Origin: Oscillospiraceae bacterium
GTDB taxonomy: Bacteria > Bacillota > Clostridia > Oscillospirales > Acutalibacteraceae
DNA: 18,390 bases
Direction: 5' to 3'
Assembly (NCBI GenBank): GCA_031267335.1
Contig: JAIRZH010000015.1
Span: 1-18,390, forward strand
Shown: piece after piece, positions 6,982 to 14,386 of the stretch
Layout: every line of letters begins with the position of its first letter
Position numbering within the stretch: the first letter of the stretch is position 1
Notes under the pieces: model-generated
The model's database searches: none
Told to the model about the DNA's origin: nothing
What the model saw: only the letters and a program-made list of their open reading frames with translations
Translations under genes and position numbers: made by a program

Positions 6982-7869
6982 ATGAAATACATATATTATG
7001 ATAAAAAAATTAATAATGTAAAAATAAAAGATATTATTTCCGCTAGCGAACTCAAATTAAAAGTTCTTTTTTTTGCTATTAAAAATTCAAATAAAGTTTT
7101 TGACAGCAAAGAAGTAGCTTTGATTTTAAGTTTAGATGTTAATATCATCGATAATGCTATTGAATTTTGGGCAAGCATTAAGATAATAGATAATATAAGC
7201 AACAATTTGATTTATGAAAATCAAAAAATAACTCAAGAAAAAGAGCGTTTTTCGAACAATTATTTATCGAAAAGGATTCAAGAATCTGATGAAATTTCTT
7301 TGCTTCTCGATTCTGTGCAAACAATTTTAGGCAGACCAATTTCAGGTACTGATATTTCTGCAATTTTAGGTCTTAAAGATTCAGAAGGTTTGCCTTGTGA
7401 TGTGATTTTAATGCTTATACAATATTGTGTAGAAGCTGGCAAAATTTCTACAAGATATATAGAAAAAGTTGGTATCGATTGGGCGAGAAACGATATAAAT
7501 TCAGTAGAATTAGCCGAAGAAAGAATAAAATATTTAAGTAAATCAAAAAAAGCTTGGTATCGTTTAAAATCAATATTTGGCTTAGACAATCGTTCTCCAA
7601 CAGAAAAAGAAAAAAAAGTAGCGACAAGATGGTTTGATGAATGGAAATTAAGTGATGAAACCGTTAGGCTCGCTTATGAACGTTGTGTTAATTCCAAAGG
7701 TAAATATTCCTTGTCTTACATAGATGGGATAATTAAACGTTGGAAAAAAGATGGTATTAAAGATAATATTAAGTTAAAATCAGATATTAATATGCGTGAT
7801 ATTGTGAATTCTAATAAAATGTCATATGATCTAGAAGATTATGAGAAATTAAAATTTCAAAATTTTTGA
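6982..7869 (+). CDS. DnaD-domain replication protein
   Basis: A 295-residue protein of the Bacillota DnaD/DnaB primosome family. An N-terminal helical, winged-helix-like region (about 20-75) is followed by two DnaD-like (DnaB_2, PF07261) repeats, about 103-184 and 190-257. The second holds the family's YxxxIxxRW pattern as YIDGIIKRWKKDG (246-258), which in DnaD relatives contributes to ssDNA binding. The C-terminus SYDLEDYEKL is also typical of clostridial members. The family helps load the replicative helicase at initiation or restart. The ATG at 6982 has a weak AAGG nine bases upstream; the gene starts 66 bp after a decayed family-1 element. A usual partner, a DnaC-like ATPase gene, is absent; instead the V-ATPase K subunit follows after 19 bp. 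Domain assignment is confident, exact role less so. Confidence 0.85.
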   Translation: MKYIYYDKKINNVKIKDIISASELKLKVLFFAIKNSNKVFDSKEVALILSLDVNIIDNAIEFWASIKIIDNISNNLIYENQKITQEKERFSNNYLSKRIQESDEISLLLDSVQTILGRPISGTDISAILGLKDSEGLPCDVILMLIQYCVEAGKISTRYIEKVGIDWARNDINSVELAEERIKYLSKSKKAWYRLKSIFGLDNRSPTEKEKKVATRWFDEWKLSDETVRLAYERCVNSKGKYSLSYIDGIIKRWKKDGIKDNIKLKSDINMRDIVNSNKMSYDLEDYEKLKFQNF

Positions 7870-7888
7870 AAATTAAGAGGTTTATTTA

Positions 7889-8356
7889 ATGTTACTTGTT
7901 TTGTTTTTGCCATTTTTGTTTATATTAGTTTCTGCTTTTTTTGTTAATAAATTAGCGAAGAATAAAATTAATAAAAAGTTTTTAGTATTTGCACAGATTG
8001 GTTTATCGGCTTTGGTTGTTGTTTTTTGTTTTATTATGGAAGCGAAAAATACAGTGAAATCAGTTTCCGATTCACGTTCTTCACAGTATAGTGAAACACA
8101 AAATAAACCATCATATTCAAACGCATGTGCAGCAGGTTTTATCGCTGCTGCATTGGCGATAGGAATGTCTGCAATCGGTGCTGGGATTTCTATTGGTTCA
8201 GGAATTCCAGCAGCAATTGCCTCGACAGCAGATAATCCTGAGGCTTTCGGGAAGATTATGACATTCATGGTATTCGGCGAAGCAATTGCTCTTTACGGGC
8301 TTGTTATTTCTGTATTAATTCTTAATAAGTTAGATTTAATTTTTCAAATCGTATAG
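7889..8356 (+). CDS. atpK: V/A-type ATP synthase subunit K (proteolipid c-ring)
   Basis: A 155-residue membrane protein forming the rotor ring of a V/A-type ATPase. Four hydrophobic segments are visible (about 1-20, 31-50, 80-108, 122-147). The C-terminal hairpin is the classic proteolipid: glycine-rich IGMSAIGAGISIGSG, polar loop TADNPEAF, and MVFGEAIALYGLVISVLIL, with Glu131 as the ion-carrying carboxylate. The N-terminal hairpin is less conserved and lacks a buried carboxylate, as in many bacterial K subunits. The position matching the Na+-binding Gln of Na+-type c-rings appears to be Ile, which hints at proton rather than sodium use; that is my alignment by eye only. A good Shine-Dalgarno AAGAGG lies upstream of ATG 7889. 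It is followed by atpF after 9 bp. Confidence 0.9.
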   Translation: MLLVLFLPFLFILVSAFFVNKLAKNKINKKFLVFAQIGLSALVVVFCFIMEAKNTVKSVSDSRSSQYSETQNKPSYSNACAAGFIAAALAIGMSAIGAGISIGSGIPAAIASTADNPEAFGKIMTFMVFGEAIALYGLVISVLILNKLDLIFQIV

Positions 8357-8365
8357 GATCTCAGT

Positions 8366-8674
8366 ATGCGTTTTTTTTTGATAAGCGATAATATAGATGC
8401 TATTGTTGGTTTAAGGTTAGCTGGGATAGTCGGGGTTATTTTGCACACCGAGAAAGAAGTAAAAGAAACAATAGAAAAAATCAAAAACGATCAAACAGTA
8501 GCTGCAGTTTTGATAACAGAAAAACTTATGCTTTTATGCGGAAGTTGGATTTATAAAATTAAACTTGAGGCTAAAAATTTTTTGATTGTTCAAATTCCAG
8601 ATAGACACGGAACGTCTGGAATTGGTGAAGTTATTTCTAAATATATTAAAGATGTTATTGGAATTAAAATTTGA
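8366..8674 (+). CDS. atpF: V/A-type ATP synthase subunit F (central stalk)
   Basis: A 102-residue soluble protein matching the usual length and pattern of V/A-ATPase subunit F: a short strand and turn MRFFLISDNIDAIVGLRLAGI, an alternating alpha/beta body with VAAVLITEKL, the conserved IVQIPDRHG, and a C-terminal helix ending VIGIKI. Subunit F sits on the central rotor stalk with subunit D and regulates ATPase activity. The Shine-Dalgarno AGGA overlaps the stop codon of atpK, so the two are cotranscribed. The operon ends here: the A, B, C, D, E and I subunit genes that normally accompany K and F are not in the window. Confidence 0.85.
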   Translation: MRFFLISDNIDAIVGLRLAGIVGVILHTEKEVKETIEKIKNDQTVAAVLITEKLMLLCGSWIYKIKLEAKNFLIVQIPDRHGTSGIGEVISKYIKDVIGIKI

Positions 8675-8710
8675 TAAAAATAATTGAATTTTACTAAAAA
8701 TTATCAAATT
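8668..8710 (+). terminator. Weak AT-only inverted repeat at the end of atpF
   Basis: AATTTGATAA (8668-8677) is perfectly inverted as TTATCAAATT (8701-8710) with a 23-base loop. The left arm overlaps the atpF stop codon. There is no GC content and no following T-run, so terminator function is doubtful. Confidence 0.3.
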
Positions 8711-9280
8711 GTAATAATGCTTAAGAATATATATTTTATTAGCTAGTTTGAGTTTATTTTAAATATTTGAGTTTTTTTATTTTCGTATTTTTTAGGATTG
8801 TTTTCGTTGCTTAATTATATTTATTTCAGCATTTTTTGATTTGTATTGCGTTAAATTTTCTTGTAATGACCAACAATATTCTTTCAAAATTTTCTTTATC
8901 TAACCAAAATTACTCGAAATTTGGTTATTTCAGATAGTAGTAACAGTCTATAATTGGAAATAATTGTTTATTTGTTTTATAATAATGCTTGTGTTAATAT
9001 CGAAGCGTAATTGGTTTTAATTTTTTTAAATTTATCGTTTGTATCATTGTGCTAAGATAACTTTATATTAGGCGTTGATCAAAATAAAATTCGTATTTAA
9101 AGGCAGTGTGCGAGTTGTTTTATAGCGATATTCGAGTTATTAATTTAAGAGCTTAAAGTTTAAATTTTAATTAAAAAATTAATTTTATTTATATAAAAAT
9201 ATTAAAATTGTGATTTAATCGTCATTTTGGTATATGGAACGATTTTAAAAGCTATTTTTTTATTTTAAGGAGGAGCAATT
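8711..9280. other. Intergenic region before rnj
   Basis: No gene is seen. It contains the decayed family-1 copy F (8794-8950), then about 330 bp of AT-rich sequence leading to the very strong Shine-Dalgarno AAGGAGGAGC of rnj (9268-9277). A short open stretch (about 9068-9120) has no start or supporting similarity. The long untranslated-looking leader of rnj could host regulation, but I recognise no known riboswitch. Confidence 0.45.
8794..8950 (-). repeat. Family-1 element, copy F (decayed)
   Basis: Same orientation as copy B. Recognisable pieces in order are AGGATTGTTTTC, TTGATTTGTATTGCGTTAAA, TTTCTTTATCTAACC, AAATTACTCGAAATTTGG and AGTAGTAACAGTCTA. TA flanks both ends. Many substitutions show age. 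Confidence 0.65.
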
Positions 9281-11281
9281 GTGAGAAAAACAAATCCACT
9301 TACTAATAGTGAAGAAATAAATCCAGAAACTCAATCTACAGAGCAGACAAGTTCAAAGGGCGAAAATGTTTTGCCTTCTAATTCTAAATGGCATATCACC
9401 CCTAAAACGGGTGATATGCGTAAACCTGTGGTTTTAAGGAGAAATCTAAATACTCCAAAAACTGTCAATAAAACAGAATCAAATTCGAACGAATTGGTTT
9501 TTACGAGCCAAACTGATATAGCACGATCTAATAAAATACAGTCAACTTTGAAACCGTATTGTAAAATAACTGATCCAAATAATACTTCAAAACTAGATAA
9601 TTATACGTTGGATCAAACTGATTCTGTAAAAATTATTTTTCTAGGTGGACTTAACCAGATTGGTAAAAACATGACTGCCTTTGAATATAAAAACGACATC
9701 ATAATTGTTGATTGCGGAAGTGCCTTTCCTGATGGCGAAATGCTTGGTGTGGATTTAGTTATCCCGGATTTTACTTATCTTGAAAACAATATTGAAAAAG
9801 TTCGTGGATTAATAGTAACCCATGGCCACGAAGATCATATCGGAGCAGTACCTTATTTATTAAAAAAGATGAATATTCCAATTTATTCCGCTTCCTTAAC
9901 AATCGGGCTTATCACCACTAAATTAAAAGAACATAAATTAGTTGGAAATGCTAATTTGAATACTATTGTACCGGGGAATCATTTTAATTTAGGCTGTTTC
10001 GATATTGAATTTATTCATATCAATCACTCGATTCCAGATTCTGTCGCGCTCGCGATTCGGACTCCGGTTGGAATTATAATTCACACTGGTGACTTTAAAA
10101 TTGATTGCACTCCGGCTCGTGGCGGAATGATAGACTTAGCACGTTTTTCCGAACTTGGCCGCGAGGGTGTTTTGGCGCTTATGGCGGATTCGACAAATGC
10201 AGATCGCCCGGGTTATACAACCACGGAAAAAAGCATAAATGAATCTTTCGAAAAGCTTTTTAATAAAGCCAAAAATAGACGTATTGTAATAGCAACATTT
10301 GCTTCTAATATAGGCAGAATTCAGCAAATTATAGATTGTGCAGTTAAATGTAATCGAAAAATTATATTTTCCGGTAGGAGTATGATTAATTATGTTACAA
10401 TAGCGATTTCGCTCAAATATTTAATTGTGCCAGAAGGCATTATTGTTGGAATTGATGCGATTGGTAAATATCCACCGCATGAAGTAGTTCTTATTACCAC
10501 AGGAAGCCAAGGCGAGCCAATGTCTGCACTTTATCGCATGGCATTTTCGGAACATAAAAAAATCGTTGTTGGCGAAGGCGATTTTGTTATAATATCCGCA
10601 AATCCAATTCCAGGAAATGAAAAAATGGTTGGTTCTGTCGTAAATGAATTAATGCGTTTAGGTTGCGAAGTTATTTATGAATCTATGTACGAAGTACACG
10701 TTTCAGGCCATGCATGTCAAGAAGAGTTAAAACTTATTCATGGGCTTACTAAACCACATTTTTTCATTCCAGTTCATGGTGAGTGTAAACATTTAAGAAA
10801 TCACGCTGAATTAGCAAAAAACATGGGCATGCCAGAAGAAAATATCTATATAGGGGAAACTGGCGATATAGTAAAATTAAACCCAAATGAAATTAAACGC
10901 GCAGGTCAAGCTCAAGCCGAAATGGTCTTAATTGATGGAATTGGTGTTGGCGATATCGGCAACGTTGTTTTAAAAGATAGGAAACATTTAAGCCAAGATG
11001 GCCTTATAGTGATGGCGGCAGCTTTAAATTTCAAAGAAAGAAGAGTTTTATCAAGGCCGGATATTCTTTCAAGAGGTTTTGTTTACGTTAAAGAATCTGA
11101 AGAATTAATGTCTGCTGCGCGAAAAGCAGCGTTAAAATCAATTTTAAGCTGTTTTGAGCAAAAAAACTGTGATTGGAATATGGTTAAAAACCGTACGCGC
11201 GAAGATTTATATAATTTTTTCCACGATAGAACACGTAAAAATCCTTTGATTTTAACTATTTTAATGGAAGTGAAAATTTAA
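9281..11281 (+). CDS. rnj: Ribonuclease J
   Basis: A 666-residue metallo-beta-lactamase/beta-CASP ribonuclease with 5'-3' exo- and endonuclease activity, central to mRNA decay and rRNA maturation in Bacillota. Residues 1-113 are a polar, low-complexity Asn/Ser/Thr/Lys-rich extension. The catalytic core starts at about 115 (VKIIFLGGLNQIGKN). Zinc ligands are in HGHEDHIG (181-188), the HTGDFKID Asp (about 271) and beta-CASP motifs DSTNADRPG (303-311), HVSGHA (473-478) and PVHGE (497-501). The C-terminal domain is present. The core length fits the family (about 555 residues); the extra length is all N-terminal. A GTG start follows AAGGAGGAGC, the strongest Shine-Dalgarno in the window. An 11-bp perfect hairpin lies in the first 140 bases of the coding region. 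Only one RNase J is seen here. Confidence 0.95.
   Translation: MRKTNPLTNSEEINPETQSTEQTSSKGENVLPSNSKWHITPKTGDMRKPVVLRRNLNTPKTVNKTESNSNELVFTSQTDIARSNKIQSTLKPYCKITDPNNTSKLDNYTLDQTDSVKIIFLGGLNQIGKNMTAFEYKNDIIIVDCGSAFPDGEMLGVDLVIPDFTYLENNIEKVRGLIVTHGHEDHIGAVPYLLKKMNIPIYSASLTIGLITTKLKEHKLVGNANLNTIVPGNHFNLGCFDIEFIHINHSIPDSVALAIRTPVGIIIHTGDFKIDCTPARGGMIDLARFSELGREGVLALMADSTNADRPGYTTTEKSINESFEKLFNKAKNRRIVIATFASNIGRIQQIIDCAVKCNRKIIFSGRSMINYVTIAISLKYLIVPEGIIVGIDAIGKYPPHEVVLITTGSQGEPMSALYRMAFSEHKKIVVGEGDFVIISANPIPGNEKMVGSVVNELMRLGCEVIYESMYEVHVSGHACQEELKLIHGLTKPHFFIPVHGECKHLRNHAELAKNMGMPEENIYIGETGDIVKLNPNEIKRAGQAQAEMVLIDGIGVGDIGNVVLKDRKHLSQDGLIVMAAALNFKERRVLSRPDILSRGFVYVKESEELMSAARKAALKSILSCFEQKNCDWNMVKNRTREDLYNFFHDRTRKNPLILTILMEVKI
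9391..9419 (+). other. Perfect 11-bp hairpin inside the 5' part of rnj
   Basis: GCATATCACCC (9391-9401) and GGGTGATATGC (9409-9419) pair perfectly around a seven-base loop CTAAAAC. It falls in codons for the unconserved N-terminal extension. It is the most GC-rich compact stem seen in this part of the window. A structure there could be a cleavage or protection site for RNase J's own mRNA; that is inference. Confidence 0.6.
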
Positions 11282-11326
11282 AGATTATGTATTTATTTAA
11301 ATACTTGTCTTAAAAATTTTATGTAT

Positions 11327-11441
11327 TAAACTTTTTTCCTAAACTACTAAATTTTTTAAAAAGCAACGCCGGTCTATATAAATACTTCGAGGAGCTTTAA
11401 ACAAAAAATGAAGTGTTCCGGAAAGTTTTGAAAGAAGTCTA
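11327..11441 (+). repeat. Family-2 repeat upstream of ddl
   Basis: The right half carries the family core GAGCTTTAAACAAAAAATG then AAGTGTTCCGGAAAGTTTTG and the end GAAAGAAGTCTA. The left end TAAACTTTTTTCCTAAAC is an imperfect inverse of that end. It is in the same orientation relative to ddl as the copy at 4231-4349 is to nhaC. The core contains a tiny frame ending KCSGKF-stop, also seen as KCSGEF-stop in the nhaC copy, which may be a relic of a transposon gene end. Confidence 0.65.
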
Positions 11442-11492
11442 TTGGGATATAAAAATTTTTTAAGTCATATTAATTTTAATGAGGCGATTATT

Positions 11493-13877
11493 TTGATAAA
11501 AATTCTTTTACTTTGCGGCGGATGTTCCCCTGAACGTAGTATTTCGCTAAATTCCGCACGTTCGGTTTTTGAAAATATAGAAGATGAGTTTGATACAAAA
11601 ATAATTTTTTTCAGTAAAGAACTTAAAAAATATATAATAAATAGTAATTTTTTATATTCGAATACTGTATCGGATTTTGATTTCAAACTTTGTAACGAAT
11701 GCACAGAACTTTCCGATAAAGAGTTTTTAAAAGAATTGCATAACTATGATTTGGTTTTCCCAGTTATGCATGGAGTATTCGCTGAAAATGGTCAAATTCA
11801 AGAAATTTTAGAACGCGAAAAGATTGCATTTGTTGGTTCCGGGTCAAAACAATGCGCACATATGTATAATAAAGAAAATGCTGAAAAATCGATTATTCAA
11901 AAACATAAATTCAAAAGTGTCGCGAAGTTATTTTTAAAACCAGGCGAAAAAAATATAACAAAAAAAATATCTGATTTTTTCTTTCAAGAGAAATTAACTG
12001 AAGCAATTATAAAACCTATTGAAGGTGGTTCTTCATTTGGTGTAAGGCATGCAAAAAATTTAGATGATGCTTTGAAAATTAGTGAATTAATGATTGCTAA
12101 AGAAAATAAAGACATTTTAATTGAAAAAAGGTGTTTGGGCAAAGAATTTACAGTTATTATTTTGCAAAATCTTGATGGCAAACCAGTTTCGTTAATTCCA
12201 ATCGAAATTGAAATTAAAAATTTCGATAATATAATATTTGACACACGCCGTAAATATCTGGCCACGAATGAAACTCACTATCATTGTCCGCCTAGATTTA
12301 ATAACGATCAAATCGAAAAAATTAGGAAATTAGCTTCTGAATTATTTAAAATTTCTCAAGCTTGTGATTTTTTAAGAATCGATGGCTGGCTATTGGCAAA
12401 TGATGAAATTTATTTTTCTGATTTTAACCCAATAAGTGGTATGGAACAAAATAGTTTTATTTTTCAACAAAGTTCTAAAATCGGGTTTACTCATCAAGAA
12501 GCTGTCAGATATATAATTAATTCTGCTGCTAAACGTGCCGGGCTTGAAATTACAAATATTTCTGATCAAACAAATTCTGAAAAAAAGAAAGTTAATGTTA
12601 TTTTTGGTGGTATAACTTCCGAACGTCAAGTTTCTTTGCTAAGTGGCTCTAACGTTTGGCAAAAACTTTTAAAATCAAAAGAATATTTCCCAAGACCATT
12701 TTTATTGTTTATGGAAAATAATTCTTATCAAGTTATTTTATTGCCATATTCAATGGTTTTATATCATACAGTTGAAGAAATTTTATATCAGTTTAAAAAT
12801 AACAATTATGATTATGTGAATTTAGCCAATAAAATTCGCATAGAACTGGGCCTTGAAAAAATCGAAATAGAAAGGCCTATTCTTATGACATTTGACGAAT
12901 TTTTAGAAAAATCAAAATCCGAAGATACATTTGTATTTATAGCTTTGCATGGTGGATTTGGGGAAAATGGCGAAATACAACATAGACTAAAAGATAATAA
13001 TCTTAGTTTTAATGGTTCGGATGCTTCAGCATCAAAACTTTGCATGAATAAATACGAAACAAGCAAAATTGTAAATTCACTTAATCTTTCAGGTGTAAGA
13101 AGTGCTAAAAATAAGATGTTAAATGCTTCAATATTAAAAAAATCTGATTCTGAAAATTTAAAGAAAGTTTGGGAAGATTTAACAACTGAACTTAATTCTA
13201 TAATTGTAGTAAAACCTAATTGCGATGGCTGTTCTACTGGTGTAATTATACTTGAAAATTCCCAAGAATTTATAGTTTATATTAAAATTCTTAAAAGCGG
13301 AGTATCGGTAATTCCGGAAAATTCGTTTTCGAATCAAAAGGAAAAAGTGGCAATAAACCCAAAAGTTGAAGAGCTATTATTTGAAGAATTTATAAAAACT
13401 GATAAAATCGAAGTTTCGCATAATAATATTAATTTTTTTAAAAAAACCGGTTGGGTAGAATTAACTGTCGGAGTGTTGGAATCAAAAAATGGTTATCATG
13501 CGCTTAAACCTAGTATAACAGTTGCTCAATCAAATAAAATTTTAAGTGTAGAAGAAAAATTTCAAGGTGGAATAGGAATTAATATCACTCCGCCGCCACA
13601 AAATCTTATTAGTTTAAATTTACTCGAAAAAATACAGCGTAGTGTTGAAATTGTTTCAGCAAAAATTGGAATCAAAGATTATTGCCGCATAGATTTATTT
13701 GCTAACAGCATTACAAATGAAATAATTATAATAGAATTTAATACGTTGCCGGCACTTACACCTTCGACGGTTCTTTTTCAACAATCCAGCAAAGAAGTTC
13801 CACCGATAACTGTTTTAAAGTTATTAAGAAATATTATTATGCAGAATATTAAAGCCTGTCCCCGCTATGTGAAATAA
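11493..13877 (+). CDS. ddl: Tandem D-alanine--D-alanine ligase fusion (two ATP-grasp halves)
   Basis: A 794-residue protein made of two head-to-tail Ddl homologues, about twice the usual 300-370 residues. D-Ala-D-Ala ligase makes the dipeptide for peptidoglycan precursors using ATP. Half 1 (about 1-355) has GGCSPERSISL (Glu14), MYNKENA, IIKPIEGGSSFG, EKRCLGKEFT, RKYLATNETHY (Tyr255), LRID (295) and FSDFNPISGM; the usual EAN metal-ligand motif is DFN. Half 2 (about 366-794) has GGITSERQVSL (Glu377), CMNKYETSK, VVKPNCDGCSTG, EKF (Phe690 in the Tyr position), CRID (732) and IEFNTLPAL, with Ala where the oxyanion-hole Gly is expected. Both halves keep most ATP and metal residues. I take TTG 11493 as start (GAGGCG six bases upstream; matches the family N-terminus); an in-frame TTG at 11442 would add 17 unconserved residues. 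The last seven codons derive from a repeat end. Confidence 0.88.
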   Translation: MIKILLLCGGCSPERSISLNSARSVFENIEDEFDTKIIFFSKELKKYIINSNFLYSNTVSDFDFKLCNECTELSDKEFLKELHNYDLVFPVMHGVFAENGQIQEILEREKIAFVGSGSKQCAHMYNKENAEKSIIQKHKFKSVAKLFLKPGEKNITKKISDFFFQEKLTEAIIKPIEGGSSFGVRHAKNLDDALKISELMIAKENKDILIEKRCLGKEFTVIILQNLDGKPVSLIPIEIEIKNFDNIIFDTRRKYLATNETHYHCPPRFNNDQIEKIRKLASELFKISQACDFLRIDGWLLANDEIYFSDFNPISGMEQNSFIFQQSSKIGFTHQEAVRYIINSAAKRAGLEITNISDQTNSEKKKVNVIFGGITSERQVSLLSGSNVWQKLLKSKEYFPRPFLLFMENNSYQVILLPYSMVLYHTVEEILYQFKNNNYDYVNLANKIRIELGLEKIEIERPILMTFDEFLEKSKSEDTFVFIALHGGFGENGEIQHRLKDNNLSFNGSDASASKLCMNKYETSKIVNSLNLSGVRSAKNKMLNASILKKSDSENLKKVWEDLTTELNSIIVVKPNCDGCSTGVIILENSQEFIVYIKILKSGVSVIPENSFSNQKEKVAINPKVEELLFEEFIKTDKIEVSHNNINFFKKTGWVELTVGVLESKNGYHALKPSITVAQSNKILSVEEKFQGGIGINITPPPQNLISLNLLEKIQRSVEIVSAKIGIKDYCRIDLFANSITNEIIIIEFNTLPALTPSTVLFQQSSKEVPPITVLKLLRNIIMQNIKACPRYVK
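13854..13875 (+). repeat. Family-1 left-end relic forming the 3' end of ddl
   Basis: GCCTGTCCCCGCTATGTGAAAT closely matches the left end of copy C that starts 28 bases later, GCCTGTTCCCACTATTTGAAAT. It encodes the last residues of the ligase (ACPRYVK) and reaches its stop. This appears to be an older insertion end next to a newer one. Confidence 0.65.
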
Positions 13878-13879
13878 CT

Positions 13880-14039
13880 AGGGCCTGTTCCCACTATTTG
13901 AAATGACAAAATTTCGGTACTTTTTAGTTTGGATAAGGAAAATTTTTTCACAATACTAACGTATTGTAAAAAAATTTAACGTAGTACAAATCAAAAAGTA
14001 CCGAAATATGGTTGTTAAACAGTAGTGGGAACAGGCCCT
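13880..14039 (+). repeat. Family-1 long-hairpin element, copy C
   Basis: About 160 bp with ends AGGGCCTGTTCCCACTA and TAGTGGGAACAGGCCCT, an almost perfect terminal inverted repeat of 17 bases, and the central ACAATACTAACGTATTGT. It starts 2 bp after the ddl stop. The left border has TA, the right border TG. It is likely to act as the ddl terminator. Confidence 0.9.
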
Positions 14040-14040
14040 G

Positions 14041-14290
14041 ATAATTTGTTCTCATTAGATTTCTTTCAAAACTCCCTGGAACACTTCGTTTTTATTTAAA
14101 GTTCTTTGGAGCATCTGTAAATCATTGGCGGCGGTTTAGAAAGAAATCTATTGAACCCGTAAATACAGTTTTTTAGCAATTTTTGTTTATTTTTTCTTGA
14201 TTAACGTTCCCGAATAGCGTTAAAATTACCAAAATATGCTTAAAAATTACCTAAAATTTATATTTTAGTTTGGTGAGAACAAGTTTTTAG
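14041..14290 (-). repeat. Family-2 element upstream of topA (full-length candidate)
   Basis: The outer ends are AATTTGTTCTCATTA (14043-14057) and the inverse TTGGTGAGAACAAGTTT (about 14269-14285). Inside, TAGATTTCTTTC (14056-14067) and GAAAGAAATCTA (14139-14150) form a perfect 12-bp inverted repeat around the family core (minus strand AAGTGTTCCAGGGAGTTTTG). The element is therefore nested or double-ended. It lies between family-1 copy C and topA. No ORF. The remaining sequence to 14386 is AT-rich, with TATACT at about 14322 as a possible topA -10, though without a clear -35. Confidence 0.6.
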
Positions 14291-14386
14291 TTTTAGTTCG
14301 TTCATGGTAAAATTTATAACTATACTAGTCAGGGATAAACTTTTAGTATATATTATAAAAATCAAAAGATTGCTGAGGTAAAAAAC

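Noticed and set aside
7882..8268. Minus-strand open frame of 128 codons opposite atpK
   Set aside because: It is antisense to the clearly conserved proteolipid subunit; the alanine-rich translation mirrors that gene.
11289..11304. Hairpin GTATTT-ATTT-AAATAC after rnj as a terminator
   Set aside because: Stem is short and AT-only and no T-run follows; expected by chance in this base composition.
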